Assembly (NCBI RefSeq): GCF_013760845.1
Contig: NZ_JACDUU010000001.1
Span: 124,001-188,000 of the forward strand
Reading direction: 5' to 3'
DNA from: [Anoxybacillus] calidus
GTDB taxonomy: Bacteria; Bacillota; Bacilli; Bacillales; Anoxybacillaceae
DNA length: 64,000 bases
Each line of letters starts with the position of its first letter. Positions within the stretch are counted from its first letter, which is position 1. Under the pieces are notes generated by a model that searched no databases, was not told the DNA's origin, and saw only the letters and a program-made list of their open reading frames with translations. The position numbers and the translations under genes are program-made. Positions 54,409-62,991 of the stretch are shown one piece after another.

Positions 54409-54873
54409 ATGAAGATGGTGCATCTCCTGCTTATTAATGGTCCAAATTTAAATCGCCTTGGAAAGCGAGAACCACAAATTTATGGAAGCCAAACCTTACA
54501 CGATTTAGAAGAAGAGCTCATCCATTTTGCCGCACAATACGAAATCAAACTTACTTGTTATCAAAGCAACCATGAAGGGGACATCATCGAGCAAATTCAT
54601 GAGGCAGAGGAGAAGTTTGACGGTATTGTACTAAATCCCGGCGCCTTTACTCATTATAGTTATGCGATTCGCGATGCCATTGCTAGTGTAAATGTTCCAG
54701 TTGTTGAAGTGCATATTTCTAATATTCATGCACGAGAGCCGTTCAGACATCAATCAGTCATCGCCCCTGTAACGATTGGGCAAATCGTTGGGCTTGGCGT
54801 TACAGGGTACAAGTTAGCTTTGCTTGCATTGTTGGAAAAAGTTAGGGGAGGAGAAGGAGTATGGAAAAATTAG
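54409..54873 (+). CDS. aroQ: 3-dehydroquinate dehydratase, type II
   Basis: 154 residues. The enzyme makes 3-dehydroshikimate in the shikimate pathway. Active-site segments: [20 protein letters not shown] with the lid Arg and Tyr, [24 protein letters not shown] with the catalytic His. ATG at 54409, or the ATG at 54415, follows AAAGGGGTT. Overlaps yqhT by 13 bases. Confidence 0.95.
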   Translation: MKMVHLLLINGPNLNRLGKREPQIYGSQTLHDLEEELIHFAAQYEIKLTCYQSNHEGDIIEQIHEAEEKFDGIVLNPGAFTHYSYAIRDAIASVNVPVVEVHISNIHAREPFRHQSVIAPVTIGQIVGLGVTGYKLALLALLEKVRGGEGVWKN

Positions 54874-55922
54874 AGAAACTGCGTTCTCGTTTTTCAGAAC
54901 TTGGAATTGATGGGATGTTAATTACAAACAGCTATAACCGCCGCTATATGACAGGTTTTACCGGTACAGCTGGCGTTGCATTAGTCGGACAAACGAAAGC
55001 TGTTTTTATCACTGACTTTCGCTATGTGGAACAAGCGGCAAAACAAGTTCAAGGATATGAAATTATTCAGCATACAGGCTTAATCGTTGATGAAGTGGCA
55101 AAGCAAGCGGCAGCGCTCGGCATTAAAAAGCTCGGTTTTGAGCAGGACGACCTTTCATATGCGACTTATAAAGCATACGAAAAAGCTGTTGATGCAGAGT
55201 TCATTCCTGTTTCTGGCGTTGTTGAAAAGTTACGCTTGATTAAGTCCGATTCAGAGATTAAGATATTAAAGGAAGCAGCGGAGATTGCTGATGCAGCATT
55301 TAAGCATATCCTCGACTTTATCCGTCCGGGAGTAAAAGAAATGGATGTAGCGAATGAACTTGAATTTTTTATGAGAAAAAACGGCGCTACATCGTCTTCA
55401 TTTGATATTATTGTTGCATCAGGCTATCGTTCGGCATTACCGCACGGTGTGGCAACTGACAAAGTCATTGAAAAAGGCGAGTTCGTTACGCTTGACTTTG
55501 GGGCTTATTACAAAGGATATTGTTCTGATATTACAAGAACAGTAGCGGTGGGCGAAGTAAGCGATGAGTTGAAAAAAATTTATCAAATTGTTTTGGAAGC
55601 ACAGCTGCGCGGCATGGCCGGAATAAAGCCAGGGATGACAGGGCGCGAAGCCGATGCACTCACGCGCGACTACATTAAGGAACAAGGCTATGGTGAATAT
55701 TTTGGGCACTCAACTGGTCATGGTTTAGGCATGGAAGTACATGAAGGGCCTGCCTTATCTGTCCGCTCAGATACGGTGTTAGAGCCGGGAATGGTTGTGA
55801 CGGTAGAACCAGGCATTTACATAGCGGGACTTGGTGGAGTACGCATTGAAGACGATACGGTTGTCACCAAAGACGGTAATCAATCTCTGACTCATTCACC
55901 AAAGGATTTAATTATTTTATAA
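54861..55922 (+). CDS. yqhT: Xaa-Pro aminopeptidase-like M24 peptidase (YqhT)
   Basis: 353 residues. An N-terminal creatinase-like domain precedes a pita-bread M24 domain with the five metal ligands: two Asp in [18 protein letters not shown] region, His in [14 protein letters not shown], Glu in VTVEPGIY and Glu in VRIEDD. It removes N-terminal residues before proline from peptides. The ATG follows GGAGGAGAAGGAG. It is directly upstream of efp, the factor for polyproline translation, a conserved pairing. Confidence 0.92.
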   Translation: MEKLEKLRSRFSELGIDGMLITNSYNRRYMTGFTGTAGVALVGQTKAVFITDFRYVEQAAKQVQGYEIIQHTGLIVDEVAKQAAALGIKKLGFEQDDLSYATYKAYEKAVDAEFIPVSGVVEKLRLIKSDSEIKILKEAAEIADAAFKHILDFIRPGVKEMDVANELEFFMRKNGATSSSFDIIVASGYRSALPHGVATDKVIEKGEFVTLDFGAYYKGYCSDITRTVAVGEVSDELKKIYQIVLEAQLRGMAGIKPGMTGREADALTRDYIKEQGYGEYFGHSTGHGLGMEVHEGPALSVRSDTVLEPGMVVTVEPGIYIAGLGGVRIEDDTVVTKDGNQSLTHSPKDLIIL

Positions 55923-55950
55923 ATATTTGTAGTAGGAGGAACGTAGGTCG

Positions 55951-56508
55951 ATGATTTCAGTAAACGATTTTCGTACAGGCTTAACGATTGAAGTAGACGG
56001 CGACATCTGGCGCGTCATCGAATTCCAACACGTAAAACCTGGTAAGGGTGCAGCATTCGTACGTTCAAAACTTCGCAACCTTCGCACAGGCGCTATTCAA
56101 GAAAAAACATTCCGCGCTGGTGAAAAAGTAAACAAAGCGCAAATCGATAACCGCAAGATGCAATACTTATATGCAAATGGCGATCAACACGTATTTATGG
56201 ATACAGAAACTTACGAACAAATTGAACTTTCTTCTGCACAAATCGAGTACGAATTAAAGTTCTTAAAAGAAAATATGGAAGTATTCATTATGATGTATCA
56301 AGGCGAAACAATCGGTGTTGAGCTTCCGAATACAGTTGAACTAAAAGTAGTTGAAACAGAGCCTGGTATTAAAGGGGATACAGCTTCAGGTGGTTCCAAA
56401 CCAGCTACTTTAGAAACTGGATTAGTCGTTCAAGTACCATTCTTCGTTAACGAAGGAGACACACTTATCATCAACACATCTGACGGCACATACGTATCCC
56501 GCGCTTAA
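55951..56508 (+). CDS. efp: Translation elongation factor P
   Basis: 185 residues, three beta-barrel domains. It rescues ribosomes stalled at polyproline. The modified Lys lies in the loop [15 protein letters not shown]. The C-terminal [16 protein letters not shown] is typical. The ATG at 55951 follows AGTAGGAGGAACG. Repeat R1 copy F lies right after its stop. Confidence 0.97.
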   Translation: MISVNDFRTGLTIEVDGDIWRVIEFQHVKPGKGAAFVRSKLRNLRTGAIQEKTFRAGEKVNKAQIDNRKMQYLYANGDQHVFMDTETYEQIELSSAQIEYELKFLKENMEVFIMMYQGETIGVELPNTVELKVVETEPGIKGDTASGGSKPATLETGLVVQVPFFVNEGDTLIINTSDGTYVSRA

Positions 56509-56514
56509 TTTTGC

Positions 56515-56633
56515 TGAGGGGCTGACTCATCAGTGTCTGACTCACGGGCGATACACGCGGAATAACGCACATGAAGTACCATGTATTGTATGAAGGGGTC
56601 TGACACTTTGCTTAGGGTCAGTCCCTTTTTTAT
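56515..56633. repeat. Intergenic repeat family R1, copy F, doubling as terminator
   Basis: GAGGGGCTGACTCATCAGTG at the left and GTCTGACACTTTGCTTAGGG plus TCAGTCCCTTTTTTA at the right. GGGCTGACT pairs with the right-hand AGTCAG-type arm, and the T run suggests efp termination. The right end is nearly identical to copy B. Confidence 0.75.
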
Positions 56634-56719
56634 TTTCCTCTAAAAAATTTCCCTTCTGAAACCTCTTTTTTCTGCATAGGTTGTACTAGCTATTCCATAT
56701 CGTGAATACAGGAGGACAT

Positions 56720-57001
56720 ATGAAACGTTGGTTGTCGATGATTGAACCGGTCGTGCTTTCGATGGCAGGATTGCGTCTTCTATCCGCTGCGATTGAACTG
56801 TCTGCTGCGATTGCTATGCTTTTATTCAATGATGTGAAAAAAGCCGTTGCCGTCAACGCTTTTCTCGCGATCGTTGGCCCGCTCATTTTTATTACGACGA
56901 TGACAATCGGTCTTTTATCACTCACAGATGAGCTGTCATTTTCAAAGCTATTTTTCATCGCTATCGGTGTAGGGTTTATATTATTTGCTATTTATAAGTA
57001 A
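56720..57001 (+). CDS. yqhV: DUF2619 small membrane protein YqhV
   Basis: 93 residues with three membrane segments (PVVLSMAGLRLLSAAIELSA, AFLAIVGPLIFITTMTIGLL and LFFIAIGVGFILFAIYK). The ATG at 56720 follows CAGGAGGAC; a GTG at 56702 is less likely. It precedes spoIIIAA as in B. subtilis, where the spoIIIA promoter lies at its end. Confidence 0.88.
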   Translation: MKRWLSMIEPVVLSMAGLRLLSAAIELSAAIAMLLFNDVKKAVAVNAFLAIVGPLIFITTMTIGLLSLTDELSFSKLFFIAIGVGFILFAIYK

Positions 57002-57031
57002 GTCATAAAGCATCTCTATATCCCATAAACA
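57002..57031 (+). promoter_or_regulatory. Candidate sigma-E promoter of the spoIIIA operon
   Basis: GTCATAA (57002-57008), a 15-bp gap and CATAAACA (57024-57031) resemble the mother-cell sigma-E consensus (ATA-type -35, CATACAAT-type -10). It lies 33 bases before spoIIIAA, where the operon is known to start in B. subtilis. Confidence 0.4.
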
Positions 57032-57063
57032 TGAACTAATCAACTTTCAAGGAGGAGGAGAAA

Positions 57064-57990
57064 GTGCAAGCGATATTCGACATTTTGCCTAAATCAATCT
57101 TACATATTGTTCAGCAGCTGCCTCCTTCCATGAGTGAACATCTTGAAGAAATCCGTATCCGAGTTGCGCGTCCTTTGGAAATGATTGTGCGTGGAGAACC
57201 CTATTTTCCAAATTATGATGTTACGGCAGAAGACGGTGTGCAGCTTCTCAATAAGTTGAGCCAATACTCGATTTACTCCATTGAAGAAGAATTGAAACGA
57301 GGATTTATCACGATACAGGGAGGCCATCGTGTTGGACTAGCGGGAAAAGTAATTACTGAAGGTGGAAAGGTGAAAGCCATCCGCCATGTTACATCTTTCA
57401 ATATCCGTATTGCTAGACAAAAAATCGGTGTTGCTGAACCGCTAGTTTCCTATCTTTTTCATCAGCGTTGGTTGAATACGGTGATTATTGGTTCACCGCA
57501 AACTGGAAAAACAACGTTGCTGCGTGATATCGCGCGCCTGATTAGCACTGGAATGAAAAGAAAAAAGATTCATTCACAAAAAATTGGCATTGTTGATGAA
57601 CGTTCGGAAATTGCCGGGAGTGTGAAGGGGATTCCGCAATTTGATTTAGGTCCGCGAGTGGATGTGCTTGATGCTTGTCCAAAAGCAGAAGGAATGATGA
57701 TGATGATTCGTTCAATGAGCCCGGATGTTTTGATTGTCGATGAAATCGGTAGAGCAGAAGATAGTGAAGCGATATTAGAAGCAGTAAATGCTGGAGTTGG
57801 TTTATTTATGACCGTTCATGGCAGAAAACGGGAAGATTTACTTTGTCGCCCGACATTGCGGCCCATTATGGAACAAGCTGTGTTTAAACGATTCATTGAG
57901 CTGACAAATGAAAATGGTCCGGGAACGATTGCACGAATTACGGATGCACAAGGACGTACGCTTTATGAAAGAGCGAGAGTGATGGCATGA
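57064..57990 (+). CDS. spoIIIAA: Stage III sporulation protein AA (ATPase)
   Basis: 308-residue secretion-type ATPase of the SpoIIIA-SpoIIQ channel that links mother cell and forespore. Walker A is IGSPQTGKTTLLRDIA (about residue 145), Walker B VLIVDEIGRAED (about 225). The start GTG at 57064 follows AAGGAGGAGGA. Overlaps spoIIIAB by 4 bases. First of eight genes. Confidence 0.96.
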   Translation: MQAIFDILPKSILHIVQQLPPSMSEHLEEIRIRVARPLEMIVRGEPYFPNYDVTAEDGVQLLNKLSQYSIYSIEEELKRGFITIQGGHRVGLAGKVITEGGKVKAIRHVTSFNIRIARQKIGVAEPLVSYLFHQRWLNTVIIGSPQTGKTTLLRDIARLISTGMKRKKIHSQKIGIVDERSEIAGSVKGIPQFDLGPRVDVLDACPKAEGMMMMIRSMSPDVLIVDEIGRAEDSEAILEAVNAGVGLFMTVHGRKREDLLCRPTLRPIMEQAVFKRFIELTNENGPGTIARITDAQGRTLYERARVMA

Positions 57991-58499
57991 AACTAATCGG
58001 AGCGTTGTTTATTTTGTTGGCGACAACATGGACAGGTTTAGAAGCATCGCGATTTTTAAGCGAGCGGCCGCGGCAATTAAGGCAGCTGAAGGCAGCACTG
58101 CAGTCATTAGAAGCAGAGATTATGTACGGTCACACTCCGTTATCGGAAGCATCACTCCATTTAGCAAAACAGCTTTCACGACCGCTTTCATGGCTGTTTG
58201 AAAGCTTTTCTAAAAAGCTACTAGCTGGAGAAACGAGCGTCAAACAAGCATGGGATGAAAGTCTGGAAGAAGTGTGGAAATATACCGCATTAAAAAGCGG
58301 TGAACTAGAAGTAATGAAGCAATTTGGTGAAACGCTCGGGCAATACGATCGGACAGCACAGCAAAAGCAAATTCGGCTGACGCTTGTTCATTTGGAACGG
58401 GAAGAACATGAAGCGCTCGAAAAGAAAGCGCGCTATGAAAAAATGGTGAAAAGCTTAGGATTTTTAGCGGGGTTGCTGCTAATTATTTTATTGATGTAA
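57987..58499 (+). CDS. spoIIIAB: Stage III sporulation protein AB
   Basis: 170 residues: an N-terminal membrane helix, a long helical region (LRQLKAALQSLEAEIMYGHT) related to type II secretion GspF platforms, and a C-terminal membrane helix (LGFLAGLLLIILLM). It starts in the ATGA overlap with spoIIIAA. It is the probable platform partner of the AA ATPase. Confidence 0.94.
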   Translation: MKLIGALFILLATTWTGLEASRFLSERPRQLRQLKAALQSLEAEIMYGHTPLSEASLHLAKQLSRPLSWLFESFSKKLLAGETSVKQAWDESLEEVWKYTALKSGELEVMKQFGETLGQYDRTAQQKQIRLTLVHLEREEHEALEKKARYEKMVKSLGFLAGLLLIILLM

Positions 58500-58519
58500 C
58501 AAATAGGGGGCAAGCAAGT

Positions 58520-58726
58520 ATGGGGATTGACGTCGATATCATCTTTAAAATTGCAGGAGTAGGAATTATTGTTGCCTTTTTACACACGGTACTCGATCAA
58601 ATGGGAAAAAAGGAGTACGCTCAATGGATTACTCTCCTTGGCTTTATTTACATTTTGTTTATGGTTGCATCTATCGTCAGTGATTTGTTTCAGAAAATAA
58701 AAGCAGTGTTTTTATTTCAAAGTTAG
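58520..58726 (+). CDS. spoIIIAC: Stage III sporulation protein AC
   Basis: 68 residues with two membrane helices; begins MGIDVDIIFKIAGVGIIVAF and contains LDQMGKKEYAQWITLLGFIY. Start ATG follows AGGGGGCAAG. Small membrane component of the channel. Its TAG stop is part of the spoIIIAD Shine-Dalgarno. Confidence 0.94.
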   Translation: MGIDVDIIFKIAGVGIIVAFLHTVLDQMGKKEYAQWITLLGFIYILFMVASIVSDLFQKIKAVFLFQS

Positions 58727-58738
58727 GAGGGAATAGTC

Positions 58739-59131
58739 ATTGAAATTTGGCAAATTGTCGGCTTAGGTTTAATCGCTACTTTTTTAAGCATTATTTTAAA
58801 CGAACATAAATCAAACATTGCCTTTTTATTAACCGTATTTGTCGGATGTGTGATTTTTCTATTTTTAGTCGATCAAATAAGCGCGATTATTCATATGCTG
58901 CAAAAAATTGCTATTGATGCGAATGTCAACATGATTTATTTAGAGACGATACTAAAAATTATTGGGATTGCTTACATTGCTGAATTTGGTGCACAAATCT
59001 CCAAAGATGCCGGTCAGGGGGCGATTGCTTCGAAAATTGAACTTGGAGGAAAAATTTTAATTTTAGCCATGGCGATTCCTATTCTAACGGCGATTATTGA
59101 GACGGTGATTGGTTTAATACCATCATCCTAA
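58739..59131 (+). CDS. spoIIIAD: Stage III sporulation protein AD, apparent ATT start
   Basis: 130 residues, close to the usual 133, with three to four membrane helices. The frame reads IEIWQIVGLGLIATFLSIIL at the N-terminus, matching SpoIIIAD, then VDQISAIIHMLQKIAIDANV. The only ribosome-binding site is AGGAGGG at 58725-58731, 7 bases before ATT at 58739, and no ATG, GTG or TTG exists in frame nearby; the first such codon is GTG at 58850. A caller using standard starts would lose 37 residues. The ATT initiation is inferred, not proven. Confidence 0.88.
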   Translation: MEIWQIVGLGLIATFLSIILNEHKSNIAFLLTVFVGCVIFLFLVDQISAIIHMLQKIAIDANVNMIYLETILKIIGIAYIAEFGAQISKDAGQGAIASKIELGGKILILAMAIPILTAIIETVIGLIPSS

Positions 59132-59155
59132 CATGATGTGTAAGGGGGTGATTTA

Positions 59156-60328
59156 TTGAAAAGAAAAATTGTTTCTGCACTTAGTGTTTTTCTTTTTTTA
59201 TTCTTGTTGTTGCCGCTTGTTGTACAAGCTTCTCCCCCTCCGAAAGAAATCATGCAGGAACAGATTGAAAAGCTTGGCATCGATGACATTAAGCAATATT
59301 GGGATGAGATTGTTTCTAAATATGGCGGCTTTTTACCAGAAAGTCAAAAAGGTTCGTTTATCGAGTTTATTAGCGGTGAAAAGGAATTATCGCTTCGGGA
59401 ATGGCTAGTGGCCTTTGTGAAATTTACTTTTTATGAACTGCTCGCCAATGGCAAACTTCTTGGTACGCTTGTATTGCTTACTGTTTTTAGCATGTTTTTG
59501 CAATCATTGCAAAATGCGTTTGAGCAACATGCGGTGAGTAAAGTCGCTTATGCGGTTGTTTATATGGTGTTAATCATTATTGCTTTAAACAGCTTTCGGC
59601 TTGCGATGGATTATGCGGTCGAAGCCATTCAGACGATGAGCGGCTTCATTATCGCGCTTCTTCCTTTGTTGTTAGCATTAATGGCTTCCTCAGGCGGACT
59701 TATATCTGCGGCATTTTTTCATCCGATTATCGTCTTTTTAATGAACACGACAGGAATGATGGTTGAACATTTCACACTTCCACTTTTGTTTCTTGCGGCA
59801 CTTTTAAGCATCGTAAGCACAATGACGGAGCATTACAAAGTGACACAGCTGGCACAATTGTTAACGAATGTAAGTATTGGTTCGCTTGGTGTGGTGCTGA
59901 CGGTTTTCATCGGTGTTATTTCAGTAAAAGGTGCCTCCACAGCGGTTGCTGATGGAATTGCTATTAAAACAGCGAAATTTGTTACAGGAAATTTTGTCCC
60001 TGTTGTCGGCAGGATGTTTACGGATGCGACAGATACAGTGATTGCGGCGTCATTGTTATTAAAAAATACGATTGGAATTGTCGGTGTTGCTGTTTTGCTC
60101 ATTCTTGCCGCATTTCCAGCCATGAAAATTTTATTGATTGCCTTCGTTTATAAACTATCGGCTGCCATTTTACAGCCACTTGGTGGTGGGCCTGTTATTT
60201 CCAGTTTAAGCATTATTAGCAAAAGTGTCATTTATATTTTTGCCTCACTGGCGATTGTTTCATTAATGTTTTTCCTCAGTTTAACGGTAATCATTGCCGC
60301 AGGAAATTTAACGATGATGGTTCGTTAG
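59156..60328 (+). CDS. spoIIIAE: Stage III sporulation protein AE
   Basis: 390 residues: a cleavable-looking signal peptide (SVFLFLFLLLPLVVQA), an extracytoplasmic segment of about 75 residues, then seven or so membrane helices with SSGGLISAAFFHPIIVFLMN. The TTG at 59156 follows TAAGGGGGTG. It is the largest membrane component of the SpoIIIA complex and distantly resembles permeases. Confidence 0.95.
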   Translation: MKRKIVSALSVFLFLFLLLPLVVQASPPPKEIMQEQIEKLGIDDIKQYWDEIVSKYGGFLPESQKGSFIEFISGEKELSLREWLVAFVKFTFYELLANGKLLGTLVLLTVFSMFLQSLQNAFEQHAVSKVAYAVVYMVLIIIALNSFRLAMDYAVEAIQTMSGFIIALLPLLLALMASSGGLISAAFFHPIIVFLMNTTGMMVEHFTLPLLFLAALLSIVSTMTEHYKVTQLAQLLTNVSIGSLGVVLTVFIGVISVKGASTAVADGIAIKTAKFVTGNFVPVVGRMFTDATDTVIAASLLLKNTIGIVGVAVLLILAAFPAMKILLIAFVYKLSAAILQPLGGGPVISSLSIISKSVIYIFASLAIVSLMFFLSLTVIIAAGNLTMMVR

Positions 60329-60341
60329 CGGAGGTAGGGGT

Positions 60342-60962
60342 ATGTCATTCATTATTGATTGGATTACGAACATTATCATTTTCATTTTATTAGCCATTGT
60401 GATTGATTTATTGCTCCCATCTACGAACCTACAAAAATATGTAAAAATGGTCATCGGGCTCATTTTAATTCTCGTTATGTTATCTCCTATTCTAAAAATC
60501 TTCAAGGTGGATGTTGATCAGCTTATCGCCATGATTCATACTGAAGGCCATGCAGAAAAAAATGTAATAGAAAATGTAATTGAACAAAAGAAAACAGAAA
60601 TACAAGCCTCACAACGTGCATATATTTTAGAACAAATGGCTGTCCATATGAAAAAAGACGTTGCTGAGGAGTTGATGAATCAATATGGTTTAACAATTAA
60701 GGATATTACATTCGAAATAGGCAGAGAGGAAAATTTTCGCATTCCTGACGATATTCAATTTATTGAAGTGATTGTTGCGCCGGATAAAAAGGAACAGAGT
60801 GGCATCGTTCCAACCGTTCAGCCGATTGAGATTGACACCTCCGAACCAATGAAACGCACAGACGAATATGGGAAGCTGGCAATGGATACCGCTTCATTTT
60901 TAGCAAAGAAATGGGGAGTAAATGAGGAAAAAATCGCTGTCCAGGTCGAAGGGGGGAGATAA
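60342..60962 (+). CDS. spoIIIAF: Stage III sporulation protein AF
   Basis: 206 residues. Two N-terminal membrane helices (to about residue 50) are followed by an extracytoplasmic domain of ring-building type (YGLTIKDITFEIG, PDDIQFIEVIVAP). ATG at 60342 follows GGAGGTAGGGG. One base separates its stop from the spoIIIAG start. Confidence 0.92.
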   Translation: MSFIIDWITNIIIFILLAIVIDLLLPSTNLQKYVKMVIGLILILVMLSPILKIFKVDVDQLIAMIHTEGHAEKNVIENVIEQKKTEIQASQRAYILEQMAVHMKKDVAEELMNQYGLTIKDITFEIGREENFRIPDDIQFIEVIVAPDKKEQSGIVPTVQPIEIDTSEPMKRTDEYGKLAMDTASFLAKKWGVNEEKIAVQVEGGR

Positions 60963-60963
60963 G

Positions 60964-61599
60964 ATGTTTAAACGTTTAAAACATTTATTGGCGCAATCAA
61001 ACGAAGAGACTTCCAAGAAAAAAGCAACACCTTTTTCTTATGTCATTGTCATTCTTCTTCTCGGCATCGCCTTCATGCTTGCTGGCAATATATTTGGAGA
61101 AAACAAGCAAACAAACACAGAGACAATGGCTATATATCAAAATAACGAACAGAATGCACAACCTGTTTTCGGGCAGAAGCGCAATACAAAAGCAAAAACG
61201 ATTGCAGAATATGAAGAACGTTACGAAGAACAGTTGAAAAGTGCCCTTGAAGCAATTGTTGGTGTAGAAGACGTAACAGTGGTTGTCAATGTTGATGCAA
61301 CAGAAACGAAAGTGCTCGAAAAAAATCGAACGACACAGCAGAAAACAACGGATGAAACAGACCGTGAAGGAGGCAAGCGAAAAGTCGAAGACCATTCGAT
61401 GAATGAAGAAGTGGTCATTATCCGTCAAGGAGAAGAAGAAACACCAATTGTTTTGACAACAAAGAAGCCAGAAATTCGCGGTGTGTTAGTTGTCGCCAAA
61501 GGAGCAGATAACATTCAAATTAAAAAATGGATTGTTGAAGCTGTGACACGGGTGCTTCATGTCCCAAGCCACCGTGTTGCGGTCATGCCGAAAAAATGA
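60964..61599 (+). CDS. spoIIIAG: Stage III sporulation protein AG
   Basis: 211 residues: a membrane helix (about 21-40) and an intermembrane-space domain related to YscJ/FliF ring builders (ALEAIVGVEDVTVVVNVDAT). It forms the large ring of the channel. ATG at 60964 follows GGGGGGAGA; the frame to 60922 lies inside spoIIIAF. The disordered linker is Thr/Asn/Gln rich. Confidence 0.93.
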   Translation: MFKRLKHLLAQSNEETSKKKATPFSYVIVILLLGIAFMLAGNIFGENKQTNTETMAIYQNNEQNAQPVFGQKRNTKAKTIAEYEERYEEQLKSALEAIVGVEDVTVVVNVDATETKVLEKNRTTQQKTTDETDREGGKRKVEDHSMNEEVVIIRQGEEETPIVLTTKKPEIRGVLVVAKGADNIQIKKWIVEAVTRVLHVPSHRVAVMPKK

Positions 61600-61614
61600 T
61601 AGGGGGAGCGAGAA

Positions 61615-62187
61615 ATGATGTTAAAAAAACAAACAGTCTGGTTATTGACAATGCTCAGTTTAGTTGTTGTATTATCTGTTTATTATGTGACAACACCAGA
61701 AGGAACAAATGAAAATGTCGCTTTTGTGAATCAACCAAAAGAAGAAACAAAAGAAAAAACAACAAAGGCAAATAGTGAGTCAGAAGTAAACGTTGAGGAA
61801 ACAGAAGACGGCAAAGTAACATCCAGTATTGCCAGCGATGATCTCTTTACTGCGTTGCGTATGCAAATTGAAGATGAGCGAAACAAACTGCGTGAAGAAT
61901 TAAATGCGATAGTTGCTTCAGCGGAAGCGACTGCCAAAGAAAAAAGCGAAGCGTATGATAAAATTCAAAAACTAGCTGATATTTCTGAAAAAGAAGCTGT
62001 GCTGGAAACGTTAATTAAATCAAAAGGCTATGAAGAAGTGCTTGTACGTGTAGATGACGAGCAAGTAAGAGTGACTGTAAAGGCGAAAGAACTTTCGAAG
62101 CAAGCAGCAAATGAAATCATTCAAATGGTTGAAAAAGAAATTGGCGAAGCACAAGATGTAGCTGTGGAGTTCCAACCACAACAATAA
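61615..62187 (+). CDS. spoIIIAH: Stage III sporulation protein AH
   Basis: 190 residues: one membrane helix (about 8-24), a low-complexity acidic linker (KEETKEKTTKANSESEVNVE) and a C-terminal ring-building domain that binds SpoIIQ across the septum (LADISEKEAVLETLIKSKGY). ATG at 61615 or 61618 follows AGGGGGAG. Last gene of the operon, followed by a terminator. Confidence 0.94.
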   Translation: MMLKKQTVWLLTMLSLVVVLSVYYVTTPEGTNENVAFVNQPKEETKEKTTKANSESEVNVEETEDGKVTSSIASDDLFTALRMQIEDERNKLREELNAIVASAEATAKEKSEAYDKIQKLADISEKEAVLETLIKSKGYEEVLVRVDDEQVRVTVKAKELSKQAANEIIQMVEKEIGEAQDVAVEFQPQQ

Positions 62188-62200
62188 ATAAAATGAATAG

Positions 62201-62277
62201 CGGGGCTGTCTAAAAACAAGACTCCATAATAAAGATTGTTCGAAGGAGTCATCATTAGACAGCCCCGTATTATTTTT
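62201..62277 (+). terminator. Long intrinsic terminator of the spoIIIA operon
   Basis: CGGGGCTGTCTAA and TTAGACAGCCCCG form a 13-bp outer stem; GACTCC and GGAGTC form an inner one. Followed by TATTATTTTTT. Confidence 0.88.
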
Positions 62278-62457
62278 TAGTAGAAAAAATTAATTAATGC
62301 TATATAATAATAATTGTTTATATGAGCAGGTGTTAAAATAGCTTTAATAATATTCTTAACACAAATATTGAATATAAGGAAAGGTCATCGTATCATGATA
62401 ATATGTTCCACTTTTTTTACTATTTCAACAAATGTCGAGAAACAAGGGGTGTAAGTC

Positions 62458-62976
62458 ATGTTGAAAATTCAAGAAATTCGCGAACTTATCAGACTTATTG
62501 ATCAGTCAAGTATTGAGGAATTTGTGTACGAAAATGAAGGTACAAAAGTTCATATGAAAAAGCCAGGAAGCAATATTCCTTTAGAAACAGTTGTAAAGCA
62601 AACGGTTGTTGAGCCAACTGCGCCAGCACCAAAACAAGAGCCGGTTGTACAACCAACACCAGCTCAACCTGCTGTTCAAGCTGTAGAAGTGAAACAAGAA
62701 GAAAAACCAAAACAAGAAGCAGTAAATACGGAGAACTTACATAAAATCACATCTCCGATGGTTGGTACGTTCTACGCATCACCATCTCCAGACGCTCCGC
62801 CATATGTGAAAGTTGGCGACAAAGTAAAAACAGATACGGTTGTCTGCATCGTGGAAGCGATGAAGCTGTTTAATGAGATCGAAGCTGAAGTAAACGGAGA
62901 AATCGTTGAAGTGCTTGTGAAAAACGGTGAGCTAGTTGAATATGGACAACCTTTATTCCTTGTAAAACCTGAATAA
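62458..62976 (+). CDS. accB: Acetyl-CoA carboxylase biotin carboxyl carrier protein
   Basis: 172 residues: an N-terminal 45-residue segment, a Pro/Ala/Gln-rich linker ([20 protein letters not shown]) and a C-terminal biotinyl domain with EAMKLFNE, whose Lys (about 136) carries biotin. It shuttles CO2 between AccC and the carboxyltransferase in fatty acid synthesis. The ATG follows CAAGGGGTG. accC follows within 16 bases, forming the usual accBC operon. Confidence 0.97.
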   Translation: MLKIQEIRELIRLIDQSSIEEFVYENEGTKVHMKKPGSNIPLETVVKQTVVEPTAPAPKQEPVVQPTPAQPAVQAVEVKQEEKPKQEAVNTENLHKITSPMVGTFYASPSPDAPPYVKVGDKVKTDTVVCIVEAMKLFNEIEAEVNGEIVEVLVKNGELVEYGQPLFLVKPE

Positions 62977-62991
62977 AGGAGCAGACGAGCG

